A stretch of DNA of 16,618 nucleotides from an uncultured Oscillospiraceae bacterium. GTDB taxonomy: Bacteria > Bacillota > Clostridia > Oscillospirales > Oscillospiraceae. The position numbers and the translations under genes are program-made. This document shows, piece after piece, positions 1 through 6,951 of this stretch. The notes under the pieces are model-generated. The model had not been told where the DNA came from and did no database searches. It worked only from the letters and a program-made list of their open reading frames with translations. Each line of letters opens with the position of its first letter. Positions within the stretch are counted from its first letter, which is position 1. Location: assembly GCA_934561175.1 (NCBI GenBank), contig CAKTFW010000032.1:1-16618 (forward strand), in the 5' to 3' direction.

Positions 1-76
1 TGGTGGGAACAACAGGGCTCGAACCTGTGACCCTCTGCTTGTAAGGCAGATGCTCTCCCAGCTGAGCTATGCTCCC
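1..76 (-). tRNA. tRNA-Val, anticodon TAC
   Basis: Read on the minus strand this folds as a complete 76-nt cloverleaf. The acceptor arms are GGGAGCA and TGTTCCC, with one G-T pair. The D stem is GCTC/GAGC, the anticodon stem TCTGC/GCAGA with loop CTTACAA, and the T arm ACAGG-TTCGAGC-CCTGT. The anticodon TAC lies at positions 43-41 and reads GTN valine codons, chiefly GTA and GTG. Discriminator A and the terminal CCA are encoded. The gene begins about 26 nt after the predicted start of a consensus promoter and runs to the window edge, so it may be the first gene of a tRNA operon continuing beyond position 1. Confidence 0.97.
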
Positions 77-109
77 GATTGTTGTGTGCTGTGCACCAAC
101 AGCTCGCTT

Positions 110-138
110 ATTATAAGCAATATATGGCGTTTTGTCAA
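110..138 (-). promoter_or_regulatory. Consensus sigma-A promoter for tRNA-Val
   Basis: The minus strand has a perfect -35 TTGACA (138-133) and a perfect -10 TATAAT (115-110), separated by exactly 17 nt. The predicted transcription start is near position 103, giving a short leader of about 26 nt before the tRNA. Full consensus is typical of stable-RNA promoters. The rest of the 77-168 gap after hslO holds only A/T-rich sequence. Confidence 0.93.
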
Positions 139-168
139 TAGGGTTTTCAAAACTTTTTCGAAAAACTT

Positions 169-1050
169 TTATTGCTTCATTTTCGCCAGAATTTCCCGCA
201 AATCCTCCGGTGTAAACTGATAGACCTTGTCGCAGAACTGGCAGTCCACACTCAGCGTTTCGCCCTTTGCAATCGCCGTTTTCAGGTCCTGTTCCCCTAG
301 GGTTACCAATGCACCGCGGACGCGCTCCCGGCTGCAATAGCAGCGGTACTCCACCGGCTCCGATGCCAGCACCTCGATCTCAATTTCCCCCAGCACCTTG
401 TGCAGCATCTGCGCAGCGGTGAGTCCGCTGTCCAGCATTCCGGTCACAGCGCCCGCTGCCTGAATTCCCTGCTCCAGTCGGTCAATCAGGGCATCATCTG
501 CGCCCGGCAGCAGCTGAATCAAATAGCCGCCGGCCGCTTTGACGCTCTGGTCGGTATTCACCAGCACGCCCAGCGCACACGCCGTGGGGATCTGTTCGCT
601 GCGGGCAAAATACTCCGTAATGTCTTCCGCAATTTCGCCGGAAACCAGCGCAACGCTGCCCACATACGGCTCCTTCAGCTTCAAATCCCGGATGACCGTC
701 AGCATTCCATCGCAGCCGACCGCTGCGCCGACATCCAGCTTGCCGCGGTATTTCTCCATCAGCGACACCTGGGGATGCTCCACCCAGCCCCGGACATTGC
801 CCGCCGGATCCGCCGTGGCAATCAGCGTTCCAAGCGGGCCACCGCCCTTTACCTGCAGTGTGACGGAGCCCTCATTATCCTTCTGCATATTGCCCATAAT
901 CGAACAGGCGGAGAGCAATCTGCCCAGCGCCGCCGTCGCCGTCGGCAGGGTTTTATGAATCTGTCTGGCACGCTCCACCAGCGCGGTCGAGCAAATAGCC
1001 GTCGCCTTCAGCATTCCATCTTTTGAAATCGCTCTTACAATCTGATCCAT
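169..1050 (-). CDS. hslO: Redox-regulated molecular chaperone Hsp33
   Basis: This is a full-length 293-residue Hsp33, a cytoplasmic holdase that binds unfolding proteins under oxidative stress. In the family, four C-terminal cysteines hold zinc when reduced; oxidation releases the zinc and activates the chaperone. Here they are C237 and C239 (CYC) plus C270 and C273 (CQFC), so the redox switch is intact. The N-terminal two thirds carry the expected fold, including a GGGPLG stretch near residue 69 and a GCDG stretch near 112. The start ATG is preceded by AAAGGAG, which overlaps the end of the upstream methyltransferase gene; only 4 nt separate that stop from this start, so translational coupling is likely. 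It is the last gene of a three-gene unit. Confidence 0.97.
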   Translation of the reverse strand: MDQIVRAISKDGMLKATAICSTALVERARQIHKTLPTATAALGRLLSACSIMGNMQKDNEGSVTLQVKGGGPLGTLIATADPAGNVRGWVEHPQVSLMEKYRGKLDVGAAVGCDGMLTVIRDLKLKEPYVGSVALVSGEIAEDITEYFARSEQIPTACALGVLVNTDQSVKAAGGYLIQLLPGADDALIDRLEQGIQAAGAVTGMLDSGLTAAQMLHKVLGEIEIEVLASEPVEYRCYCSRERVRGALVTLGEQDLKTAIAKGETLSVDCQFCDKVYQFTPEDLREILAKMKQ

Positions 1051-1054
1051 GGAG

Positions 1055-1801
1055 TTACTCCTTTATCGCAGAAAAATAAATACGCTGTTCACCATTCTTC
1101 GGCGCTTCCAGCCGCCGGTCGCCATAGACTTTAATTCCGGTAAATCCGGCGCTGGAGAGATATTCCGTCATCTGGGCGATGGTATAGGCATATTCGCAGT
1201 GCTCTTCAAAGCTCCGCTCCCAATAGGCTCCATTCCGCTGGAACAAATCCATCCCGTAACTGCAGATCTGCGTTTCTTCATCAAACTCTCCGCGCCAGAC
1301 GCAGTAGACATCGTCATCCTCATCCAGAAATACCTGGCCATCCATACTGCGCAGCTTCTCAACCGTATTGAGATCGAAAATAAAAATGCCGCCGTGCTTC
1401 AAATTCTGATAGACGCGTTTAATTGCAGCGGCGCAATCTTTGGGCCGTGTTAAATAATTCAGGCTGTCCAGGCAGCAGACTGCAAGCTCCACCTTATGCG
1501 GAAGCTTCAACTTCTGCGCAAGCTGGCAGACAAAAAACGGCCGGGTTTCCTCTAAAAGCGTCAGTGCCTTATTATAGGCGACTGCAAGCATCTCGCTCGA
1601 CGCATCCACGCCAATCGTCTGATACCCCTTTTGCGCCAGCAAAACAGACAGGGAGCCGGTTCCACAGCAAAGATCCAAAACCGTTTTCGGGGTTTTATGC
1701 TCTTTCTGCAAAATCTGCTCCACATACTTCAGAACTGCGCCATAGTCCACATCATTCGTCAGGCGGTCGTACGAGACAGCCAGCGACTCATATGCGCTCA
1801 T
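1055..1801 (-). CDS. Class I SAM-dependent methyltransferase
   Basis: This is a 248-residue protein with a Rossmann-type methyltransferase fold. Motif I is VLDLCCGTGS (residues 41-50), the acidic residue ending beta-2 is in GVDAS (64-68), and a motif IV-like CLDSLNYL lies near 110-117. A post-motif segment HGGIFIFDLNT follows at 136-146. The substrate cannot be read from sequence; such proteins methylate small molecules, RNA or proteins, and the general style resembles B. subtilis YqeM-type proteins. The ATG overlaps the yerC stop codon by 4 nt (ATGA), with a GGAGG site inside the end of yerC. The stop lies 4 nt before hslO. Tight coupling on both sides points to one transcript and perhaps a shared stress or regulatory context, which is inference. 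Confidence 0.88.
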   Translation of the reverse strand: MSAYESLAVSYDRLTNDVDYGAVLKYVEQILQKEHKTPKTVLDLCCGTGSLSVLLAQKGYQTIGVDASSEMLAVAYNKALTLLEETRPFFVCQLAQKLKLPHKVELAVCCLDSLNYLTRPKDCAAAIKRVYQNLKHGGIFIFDLNTVEKLRSMDGQVFLDEDDDVYCVWRGEFDEETQICSYGMDLFQRNGAYWERSFEEHCEYAYTIAQMTEYLSSAGFTGIKVYGDRRLEAPKNGEQRIYFSAIKE

Positions 1802-2097
1802 TCCGGGTTCTCCTCCATTCGGCTCAGGATCATTTTATAGCCGTCCGCACCATAATTCAGGCAGCGATTGACACGGCTGACCGTCGCGCTGGAAGCACCG
1901 GTGCGCTCCAGAATATCGTTGTAGACCATTCCTTCATTCAGCAGGCGTGCAACTTCGTACCGCTGCTCCATCGCCTTCATCTCAGATACGGTGCACAGGT
2001 CCAGGAAGAAGCGGTAGCACTCCTCCGGCGTCTGCAGCTTCATCATAGCCCGATAAAGCGCATGATGCGGATCCGAGCGCTTATTTTTATTATTCAT
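1798..2097 (-). CDS. yerC: YerC/YecD-type TrpR-related transcriptional regulator
   Basis: This 99-residue protein belongs to the TrpR-like helix-turn-helix superfamily in the style of B. subtilis YerC. A helical N-terminal part contains FFLDLCTVSEMKAMEQRYEV. The HTH follows, with a segment reading NDILERTGASSATVSRVNRC, then the typical end NYGADGYKMIL. In TrpR these helices bind operator DNA; whether YerC proteins bind tryptophan or any ligand is not evident here. The start at 2097 is chosen because GGAGG (2110-2106) sits 8 nt upstream. An in-frame ATG at 2121 lies only a few bases from the -10 box and has no ribosome binding site. It is the first gene of the operon with the methyltransferase and hslO, and diverges from purA. 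Confidence 0.88.
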   Translation of the reverse strand: MNNKNKRSDPHHALYRAMMKLQTPEECYRFFLDLCTVSEMKAMEQRYEVARLLNEGMVYNDILERTGASSATVSRVNRCLNYGADGYKMILSRMEENPE

Positions 2098-2127
2098 CTG
2101 CCGTCCCTCCCGTGTTCTCATGTTTTT

Positions 2128-2155
2128 ATTATATTAGCACATTACTATGTGAAAG
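2128..2155 (-). promoter_or_regulatory. Probable promoter of the yerC-methyltransferase-hslO operon
   Basis: A perfect -10 TATAAT lies on the minus strand at 2133-2128. No good -35 sits at the right distance; the best is CTTTCA (2155-2150) with a 16-nt spacer. The predicted start is near 2121, leaving about 23 nt of leader to the yerC ATG at 2097. The call rests on the -10 box and its position. Confidence 0.6.
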
Positions 2156-2193
2156 TAAAGACAGAAAATTCCGGTTTTCCGCCCTTTCCCACC

Positions 2194-2222
2194 TTGCGGA
2201 ATCCGGCAGATTCCTGTATAAT
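2194..2222 (+). promoter_or_regulatory. Sigma-A promoter of purA
   Basis: The -35 TTGCGG (2194-2199) and -10 TATAAT (2217-2222) are separated by 17 nt. Transcription should start near 2229, giving a leader of about 63 nt before the purA ATG at 2292. The leader holds a small hairpin, with arms at 2249-2256 and 2260-2266 and one bulged A. This promoter is back to back with the yerC promoter. Confidence 0.8.
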
Positions 2223-2291
2223 ACAAAATAAGATTTGTGCAGGATAGGGCAAATCCTCCGGATTGCAAAACCCTGCGCTGGGAGGCATTTC

Positions 2292-3566
2292 ATGGTAAAC
2301 GCAATTGTCGGCGCCAACTGGGGCGACGAAGGGAAAGGCAAAATCACCGATATGCTGGCGGAATCGTCGGATGTTGTCGTCCGTTTCCAGGGCGGCGCAA
2401 ATGCCGGTCACACCATCATCAACGATTCCGGAAAATTTGCATTGCATCTTCTTCCCTCCGGCGTATTCTTCCCCCACATTACAAATATTATCGGAAACGG
2501 TGTCGCATTTGACCCGCAGGCCTTTTTGACCGAACTGAATCAGTTGGCTGAGCGCGGCGTTGCCAAGCCCAACATTATGATCTCCGATCGTGTGCAGCTG
2601 CTCATGCCTTATCACATTCTGCAGGATACTTATGAGGAAGAGCGTCTGGCCGGCAATGCCTATGGTTCGACCCGCTCCGGCATTGCGCCGTTCTATTCTG
2701 ATAAATATATGAAGATCGGCATTCAGCTGAACGAACTTTTTGACGAGCAGCTGCTCCGCGAGCGGCTGGACAAGATCTGCACGCTGAAAAATGTGCTCTT
2801 TGAACATCTGTATCACAAGCCGCTGCTGCAGCCGCAGGAATTGTTCGACCAGCTGATGGTCTGGCGTGAGCAGATCGCGCCCTTTATGGGCGACACGCAG
2901 GCTTTTGTACAGCAGGCACTGAAAGACGGAAAGAAAATCCTGCTGGAAGGCCAGCTCGGTTCGATGCGTGATCCGGATTTCGGTATCTATCCCTTCACGA
3001 CCTCTTCTCACACACTGGCCGGCTTCGGCTGTGTCGGTGTCGGCGTTCCGCCCACCAGTATCGAATCGATTACCGCAGTCACAAAGGCCTATTCCAGCGC
3101 CGTTGGCGCAGGTGCTTTCCCCTGTCGACTGGAAGGCGAAGAAGCCGAAGCACTGCGTCACCGTGGCGGCGATGCAGGCGAATACGGCGCAAAAACCGGC
3201 CGCCCCCGCGATGTCGGCTGGTACGACTGTGTTGCATCGCGTTACGGCTGCCGCATTCAGGGCGCAACCGGCGTTGCACTGACCTGTCTGGATGTTTTGG
3301 GTTATCTTGACGAAATCAAGGTCTGCACCGCTTATGAAATCGACGGCGAGCTGGTACGCGACTTTCCTGTTACCACCAAACTGAACCACGCAAAGCCCGT
3401 GTACACAACCCTGCCGGGGTGGAAATGCGATCTGCGTGGAATTACCGATTGGAACAAGCTGCCCAAACAGGCGCAGGATTATGTTCTGTTTCTGGAAAAA
3501 GAGCTGGAAGTGCCGATCAAAATCGTTTCCACCGGCCCCAAGCGTCACGAAATTCTCTACCGTTAA
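2292..3566 (+). CDS. purA: Adenylosuccinate synthase
   Basis: This enzyme joins IMP and aspartate to adenylosuccinate using GTP, the first step from IMP to AMP, in the cytosol. The 424 residues match the family length. The P-loop-like WGDEGKGK occupies residues 10-17, with the expected catalytic Asp12, and NAGHT holds His40. Other family blocks are STRSGIAPFYSDKY (126-139) and the later TGRPRDVGWYD and LDVLGYLDEIKVC. Several blocks differ from the E. coli type, for example EGQLG in place of EGAQG and TCLDVL in place of TKLDVL; I recall such forms from Clostridia. The ATG at 2292 is chosen over an upstream TTG at 2235 because GGGAGG lies 6 nt before it and the homologous protein begins there. 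It is monocistronic, with its own promoter and terminator. Confidence 0.96.
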   Translation: MVNAIVGANWGDEGKGKITDMLAESSDVVVRFQGGANAGHTIINDSGKFALHLLPSGVFFPHITNIIGNGVAFDPQAFLTELNQLAERGVAKPNIMISDRVQLLMPYHILQDTYEEERLAGNAYGSTRSGIAPFYSDKYMKIGIQLNELFDEQLLRERLDKICTLKNVLFEHLYHKPLLQPQELFDQLMVWREQIAPFMGDTQAFVQQALKDGKKILLEGQLGSMRDPDFGIYPFTTSSHTLAGFGCVGVGVPPTSIESITAVTKAYSSAVGAGAFPCRLEGEEAEALRHRGGDAGEYGAKTGRPRDVGWYDCVASRYGCRIQGATGVALTCLDVLGYLDEIKVCTAYEIDGELVRDFPVTTKLNHAKPVYTTLPGWKCDLRGITDWNKLPKQAQDYVLFLEKELEVPIKIVSTGPKRHEILYR

Positions 3567-3570
3567 TTAT

Positions 3571-3610
3571 GAAAGCCGCAGCCGGGAAAATCGGCTGCGG
3601 CTTTCTTTTT
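3571..3610 (+). terminator. Intrinsic terminator of purA
   Basis: A perfect 14-bp stem (GAAAGCCGCAGCCG at 3571-3584, pairing with 3592-3605) closes a 7-nt loop and is followed by five T at 3606-3610. It starts 5 nt after the purA stop codon. Confidence 0.95.
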
Positions 3611-3628
3611 ACTGCACATCCAATATAC

Positions 3629-3667
3629 AAAAAACCGGACGCCGCATCATGCAGCGTCCGGTTTTTT
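3629..3667 (-). terminator. Terminator of ftsZ, potentially bidirectional
   Basis: Arms at 3629-3642 and 3654-3667 pair perfectly over 14 bp, including a GC-rich CCGGACGC core. The loop can fold further (GCA/TGC at 3644-3646 and 3650-3652). A/T runs flank both sides, so it can end transcription from either direction. On the minus strand the ftsZ stop codon TAA (3669-3667) runs into the stem, so the terminator starts inside the gene's last codon. It also backs up the purA terminator against read-through. Confidence 0.92.
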
Positions 3668-4743
3668 TACCGTTTATTGAAAATTTTAAACAGCTCTTCG
3701 TCCCAGTCCTGATCCGAAACGGCCGGTGCCGCCGGATCCTTTGCCTTATCTCCAGCCTGCGTAAATGCGCCGGCAGAAGCAGCCGCCGGGTGTTCGTCAA
3801 ATCCAGTTGCAATGACCGTGACGCGCATTTCATCCTCAAAATCATCCGAGAACGCCGCACCAAAGATAATATTTGCATCCGGGTTCGCAGCTTCCATAAC
3901 AATATTTGCCGCTGTCTCCACATCATCAAGACCCAGATCCATTGCGCCGGTCACATTGATCAGCACGCCGGTTGCACCATTGATCGAAGTCTCCAGCAGC
4001 GGGCTGGAAACAGCTGCAGCAGCAGCCTGTTCTGCCTTATCCTTACCAGATGCAGTACCAACGCCCATATGTGCGCGGCCTGCATTCCGCATAATCGCAG
4101 AAACATCGGCAAAGTCCAAGTTGATGATTACACGCTCAGAATAACCAACCAGACCAGAAATCGAAGTAACCGCCTGCTTCAGCACATCATCCGCAATGCC
4201 GAATGCGTTGGCAAAGGTAATCTTCTGATCCGTGACATATTTCAGGCGGTCGTTTGGAATAATGACCAGTGAGTCAACTTTTGTGCTCAGCGAAGCAATA
4301 CCAGCTTCGGCCTGCCGCATCCGGTTCGCGCCCTCAAATTTGAACGGCTTTGTCACAACGCCGACCGTAAGAATGCCGGCCTCCCGCGCCAGATCTGCAA
4401 TGATCGGTGCTGCACCGGTGCCGGTGCCGCCGCCCATGCCGGCTGTGATGAAGACCATATCTGCGCCTTCCAGACACTTGGAAATTGCCGCGCGGCTTTC
4501 TTCTGCCGATTTCTGGCCGATCTCCGGCTTGGAACCAGCGCCCATGCCGCCGGTCAGCTTTTCGCCAATCTGAATCTTATTTTCACACTTGGACTTATTG
4601 AGGTCCTGCCGATCCGTATTGACCACTACAAACTCAACGCCCTCTACATTTGCGCTGATCATCCGGTTGACAACATTGTTGCCTGCGCCACCGACGCCGA
4701 TGACTTTAATATTTACAACCTTATCTTCATAAAGCTCGGACAT
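3667..4743 (-). CDS. ftsZ: Cell division protein FtsZ
   Basis: This is the tubulin-like GTPase that polymerises into the cytokinetic ring at mid-cell. The 358 residues include the N-terminal GTPase domain with VGGAGNNVVNRM (17-28) and the tubulin signature GGGTGTG (104-110). The T7 synergy loop NLDFADV (208-214) supplies the catalytic acidic residues to the next subunit. A short, Ala-rich variable linker (about 317-345) leads to a conserved-type tail, DWDEELFKIFNKR (346-358), which should be the docking peptide for membrane anchors. The ATG has AGGAGG 7 nt upstream. It has its own promoter about 70 nt upstream and is the last gene of the dcw run. No ftsA lies next to it, so its membrane tether must be encoded elsewhere (SepF or FtsA). 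Confidence 0.98.
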   Translation of the reverse strand: MSELYEDKVVNIKVIGVGGAGNNVVNRMISANVEGVEFVVVNTDRQDLNKSKCENKIQIGEKLTGGMGAGSKPEIGQKSAEESRAAISKCLEGADMVFITAGMGGGTGTGAAPIIADLAREAGILTVGVVTKPFKFEGANRMRQAEAGIASLSTKVDSLVIIPNDRLKYVTDQKITFANAFGIADDVLKQAVTSISGLVGYSERVIINLDFADVSAIMRNAGRAHMGVGTASGKDKAEQAAAAAVSSPLLETSINGATGVLINVTGAMDLGLDDVETAANIVMEAANPDANIIFGAAFSDDFEDEMRVTVIATGFDEHPAAASAGAFTQAGDKAKDPAAPAVSDQDWDEELFKIFNKR

Positions 4744-4814
4744 TGTTCATCCTCCTGTATTGTTTCTTCCATGCAAACTGATCGCTGCACATAATTATCC
4801 GTATTATATGGCTT

Positions 4815-4843
4815 ATTTTATCGCGATTTTCAGCAGCGGTCAA
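4815..4843 (-). promoter_or_regulatory. Sigma-A promoter of ftsZ
   Basis: On the minus strand the -35 is TTGACC (4843-4838) and the -10 is TAAAAT (4820-4815), with a 17-nt spacer. The predicted start is near 4808, leaving a leader of about 65 nt before the ftsZ ATG. A second TATAAT lies at 4808-4803, but with no good -35 behind it. This promoter would let ftsZ be expressed above the level of the upstream cluster. Confidence 0.82.
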
Positions 4844-4855
4844 TAGGTCCGCTGC
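4833..4855. repeat. Inverted repeat overlapping the ftsZ -35 box
   Basis: Perfect 7-bp arms GCAGCGG (4833-4839) and CCGCTGC (4849-4855) surround 9 nt. The repeat covers the -35 element at 4838-4843. No T run follows on the minus strand, so it is not a standard terminator for divIB. It may be a protein-binding operator or only an RNA hairpin in read-through transcripts. Confidence 0.6.
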
Positions 4856-4884
4856 AATATTTCAAAGAAATCCACGATTTCCCG

Positions 4885-5643
4885 TCACCAGGGCAAAAAG
4901 CGCGCAACCATTTCAGTCTCAAAAGTCAAGTCAATCACGCCGCTCTGTCCGTCGTTCAAATTTTTCAGGATTTCCTGCAGATATTGAATTTTATATGCCA
5001 GGTTATCGGTACTGCCCAAATCAATCTCAAAGCGATCGCCATACCATAAAACGATTCCATAGAGTTTGGACAAGTCCACAGTTGTAATCACATCAACCAG
5101 ATCCCACTGTTCCATTGCCGTCAGCAAGGTCTGCGCCACTGTAATCTGCTCCGGATCCGCCGCCGATGCTGCACAGCCGCTGACCGGCGCAGTCAGTACC
5201 ACGCCAGAGAGCACCGGATACTTTTTCGCCTCCTCAGCCGTTGTCTCTTCCAACAGCTTGCAGTTGCTATCCAGCGACCACCAGCTCCCCGATTCGCTTA
5301 CCGCAGCACCTGCTGCTTCACATTCCGTTACTGTAATTGTCAGCTGATTTGGCAGCTTGCGGCGAATTTTTACATCTTCTACATAGGGCAGCCATGCCTT
5401 AATTTTGCTGGCGGCCACCGTTTTATTGAGCATCACCAGATTATCCCCTACAGACAGTCCGGATGCCGTTGCAATTTCCTCTTCCGTATAATGTTGACTT
5501 CCCTCCACTGTGATTGTACCAATTTTGAAAAAAATCAACATGCAAATGAGAATCACCGCCACCAGAGCCGCCATTGTCAGCAGCCGTACGGCCATACCTG
5601 TATTACGCCTGTGTTGTTTCGTACGCGCTGTATGTCGTCTCAT
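4885..5643 (-). CDS. divIB: Cell division protein DivIB/FtsQ
   Basis: This bitopic membrane protein of the divisome forms a complex with FtsL and DivIC and controls septal wall synthesis. The 252 residues start with a basic cytoplasmic tail (1-20), then one transmembrane helix (about 18-38). An extracellular POTRA domain follows, opening with KIGTITVEGSQHYTEEEIA (40-58) and holding LPYVEDVKIRRKLPNQL (85-101). A beta-rich C-terminal domain with a SKLYGIVLWYGDRFEIDLG-like stretch ends near residue 250. The start at 5643 is chosen over an in-frame GTG at 5658 because GGGAGG (5656-5651) lies 7 nt upstream and overlaps that GTG. A small hairpin (5657-5671) sits directly 5' of the ribosome binding site. 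The gene follows murA by 33 nt. Confidence 0.92.
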   Translation of the reverse strand: MRRHTARTKQHRRNTGMAVRLLTMAALVAVILICMLIFFKIGTITVEGSQHYTEEEIATASGLSVGDNLVMLNKTVAASKIKAWLPYVEDVKIRRKLPNQLTITVTECEAAGAAVSESGSWWSLDSNCKLLEETTAEEAKKYPVLSGVVLTAPVSGCAASAADPEQITVAQTLLTAMEQWDLVDVITTVDLSKLYGIVLWYGDRFEIDLGSTDNLAYKIQYLQEILKNLNDGQSGVIDLTFETEMVARFLPW

Positions 5644-5656
5644 AGTTGTGCCTCCC

Positions 5657-5671
5657 ACCGGTTTTCCCGGT
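5657..5671 (-). other. Small hairpin in front of the divIB ribosome binding site
   Basis: The 5-bp arms ACCGG and CCGGT enclose a 5-nt A-rich loop on the minus strand and abut the GGGAGG at 5656-5651. It would leave the ribosome binding site open and might insulate or stabilise the murA-divIB junction. The effect is inferred. Confidence 0.4.
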
Positions 5672-5676
5672 CTTTC

Positions 5677-6942
5677 TTAGTACGCTTCCACCTCACGCCG
5701 CTGAATCTTCGCCCCCAACGCCCGCAGGTCCCGCTCGATGGATTCATAGCCACGGTTGATATGGTGTAAGCCCGTAATAATGCTCTCGCCTTCCGCAGCC
5801 AGCGCGGCAATCACCAGCGCAGCGCCGCCGCGCAAATCTGTGGCCTCCATCTGCGCACCATGTAAACTCTTCACGCCAAAAATACGCGTCTGTTCATCGC
5901 AGACTTCAATCCATCCCCCCAGCTTCTGCAGCTGTGGGACATGGTAAAAGCGGCTTGGGAATACCGTCTCTCGAATTTGGCTCTCGCCTTCTGCCCGCAG
6001 CAGCGCCGCCATCATCGGTGCCTGCACATCGGTCGGAAATCCGGGATATGGCGCAGTTTCAATTTTCTCCGGCGCACACAATTTTCCGCTGCGCCGCAGA
6101 ACCAGCGCATGTTTGGCCCGCCGAACGGTGCAGCCCATTTGCTGCAACACTTGCAGCACCGCATCCAGATGAGACGGCTGCAGCTGCCGCAAGCAAACTT
6201 CTCCACCTGCCGCCGCCACTGCACACAAGTATGTCGCCGCCACAATCCGATCCGGAATCACCCAGTGTTCTGCATATCGCAGCTGTTCCGGCGCCTGTAA
6301 AATTATTGTACCTGTTCCATCGCCGCCGATCCGTGCACCCAGCGCACGCAAAAACACCGCTAAATCTAAAATCTCCGGTTCCCGCGCCGCATTCTTCAGC
6401 ACGACCTGCCCGCTGCATCCCATCGCCGCAAGCATGACATTTTCAGTTGCACCTACGCTGGCATATGGCAAACAAATCTGGCAGGTATGCATTTGCGCAG
6501 CACAGCAGGAAATCCTCCCCTGTTCACTTTTGATGACGACGCCCATCGTTTGTAAAGCCTGCAAATGGAAATCAATCGGCCGCGCCCCAAGGCGGCAGCC
6601 GCCCGGTTCAGAAATCGTAGCCTCACCGCAGCGAGCCAGAATCGCACCGAGAAAAATAACGGAAGAGCGCATCCGTTCCATCTGTTCCTGCGGAATTTCC
6701 GTGCGGCAAATTCCCGTTGGATCAACAAGCAAGGTATCTGCCTGTCTCTGTACAGACGCACCCAACCAGCGCAAGATGTCGATCGCCGCGTCAACATCCT
6801 CCAAATCCGGGCAATTATGTAGAACGCAGGTCTCCTGCGCCAGCACAGTTGCTGCCAGAATCGGCAGCACACTGTTCTTCGCTCCCTGAACGACAACTTC
6901 ACCGTTCAGCGTTTCTCCTCCATAGACAGAAAGCACGCGCAT
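5677..6942 (-). CDS. murA: UDP-N-acetylglucosamine 1-carboxyvinyltransferase
   Basis: MurA transfers enolpyruvate from PEP to UDP-GlcNAc, the first committed step of peptidoglycan synthesis, in the cytosol. The 421 residues equal the family norm. Lys22 and Asn23 (GAKNS) bind substrate. The flexible catalytic loop EPGGCRLGARPIDFH (112-126) contains the active-site Cys116, equivalent to Cys115 of E. coli and the fosfomycin target, so the enzyme should be drug sensitive at this residue. The end has the family-style RGGAALVIAALAAEG and HHINRGYE blocks. Gram-positives often carry two murA paralogs; this is the copy inside the dcw run, after murG. The ATG has GGAGG 8 nt upstream, but that site lies in a 9-bp hairpin. 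Confidence 0.97.
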   Translation of the reverse strand: MRVLSVYGGETLNGEVVVQGAKNSVLPILAATVLAQETCVLHNCPDLEDVDAAIDILRWLGASVQRQADTLLVDPTGICRTEIPQEQMERMRSSVIFLGAILARCGEATISEPGGCRLGARPIDFHLQALQTMGVVIKSEQGRISCCAAQMHTCQICLPYASVGATENVMLAAMGCSGQVVLKNAAREPEILDLAVFLRALGARIGGDGTGTIILQAPEQLRYAEHWVIPDRIVAATYLCAVAAAGGEVCLRQLQPSHLDAVLQVLQQMGCTVRRAKHALVLRRSGKLCAPEKIETAPYPGFPTDVQAPMMAALLRAEGESQIRETVFPSRFYHVPQLQKLGGWIEVCDEQTRIFGVKSLHGAQMEATDLRGGAALVIAALAAEGESIITGLHHINRGYESIERDLRALGAKIQRREVEAY

Positions 6943-6951
6943 GATCTCATC

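Noticed and set aside
146..170. A/T-rich palindrome TTTTTCGAAAAA just after the hslO stop as a possible terminator
   Set aside because: The stem is only A/T pairs around CG with almost no loop, and no clear GC-rich stem plus T run is present. hslO may read through into the tRNA region; I do not call a terminator.
2249..2266. purA leader hairpin as a purine riboswitch
   Set aside because: The leader of about 63 nt holds only one short bulged hairpin and lacks the three-way junction and conserved loops of purine riboswitches.
2235..2291. N-terminal extension of PurA from an upstream TTG
   Set aside because: It has no ribosome binding site, does not match the family N-terminus, and starts only a few bases after the predicted transcription start. 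The ATG at 2292 has GGGAGG and the canonical start.
2145..3548. Long 467-residue open frame opposite purA
   Set aside because: It is antisense to a clear purA gene, its residue content is typical of a complementary-strand shadow, and it has no ribosome binding site or known domain.
4803..4808. Second TATAAT as an additional ftsZ promoter
   Set aside because: No acceptable -35 lies 16-18 nt upstream (best is TGAAAA), so only the TTGACC-17-TAAAAT promoter is reported.
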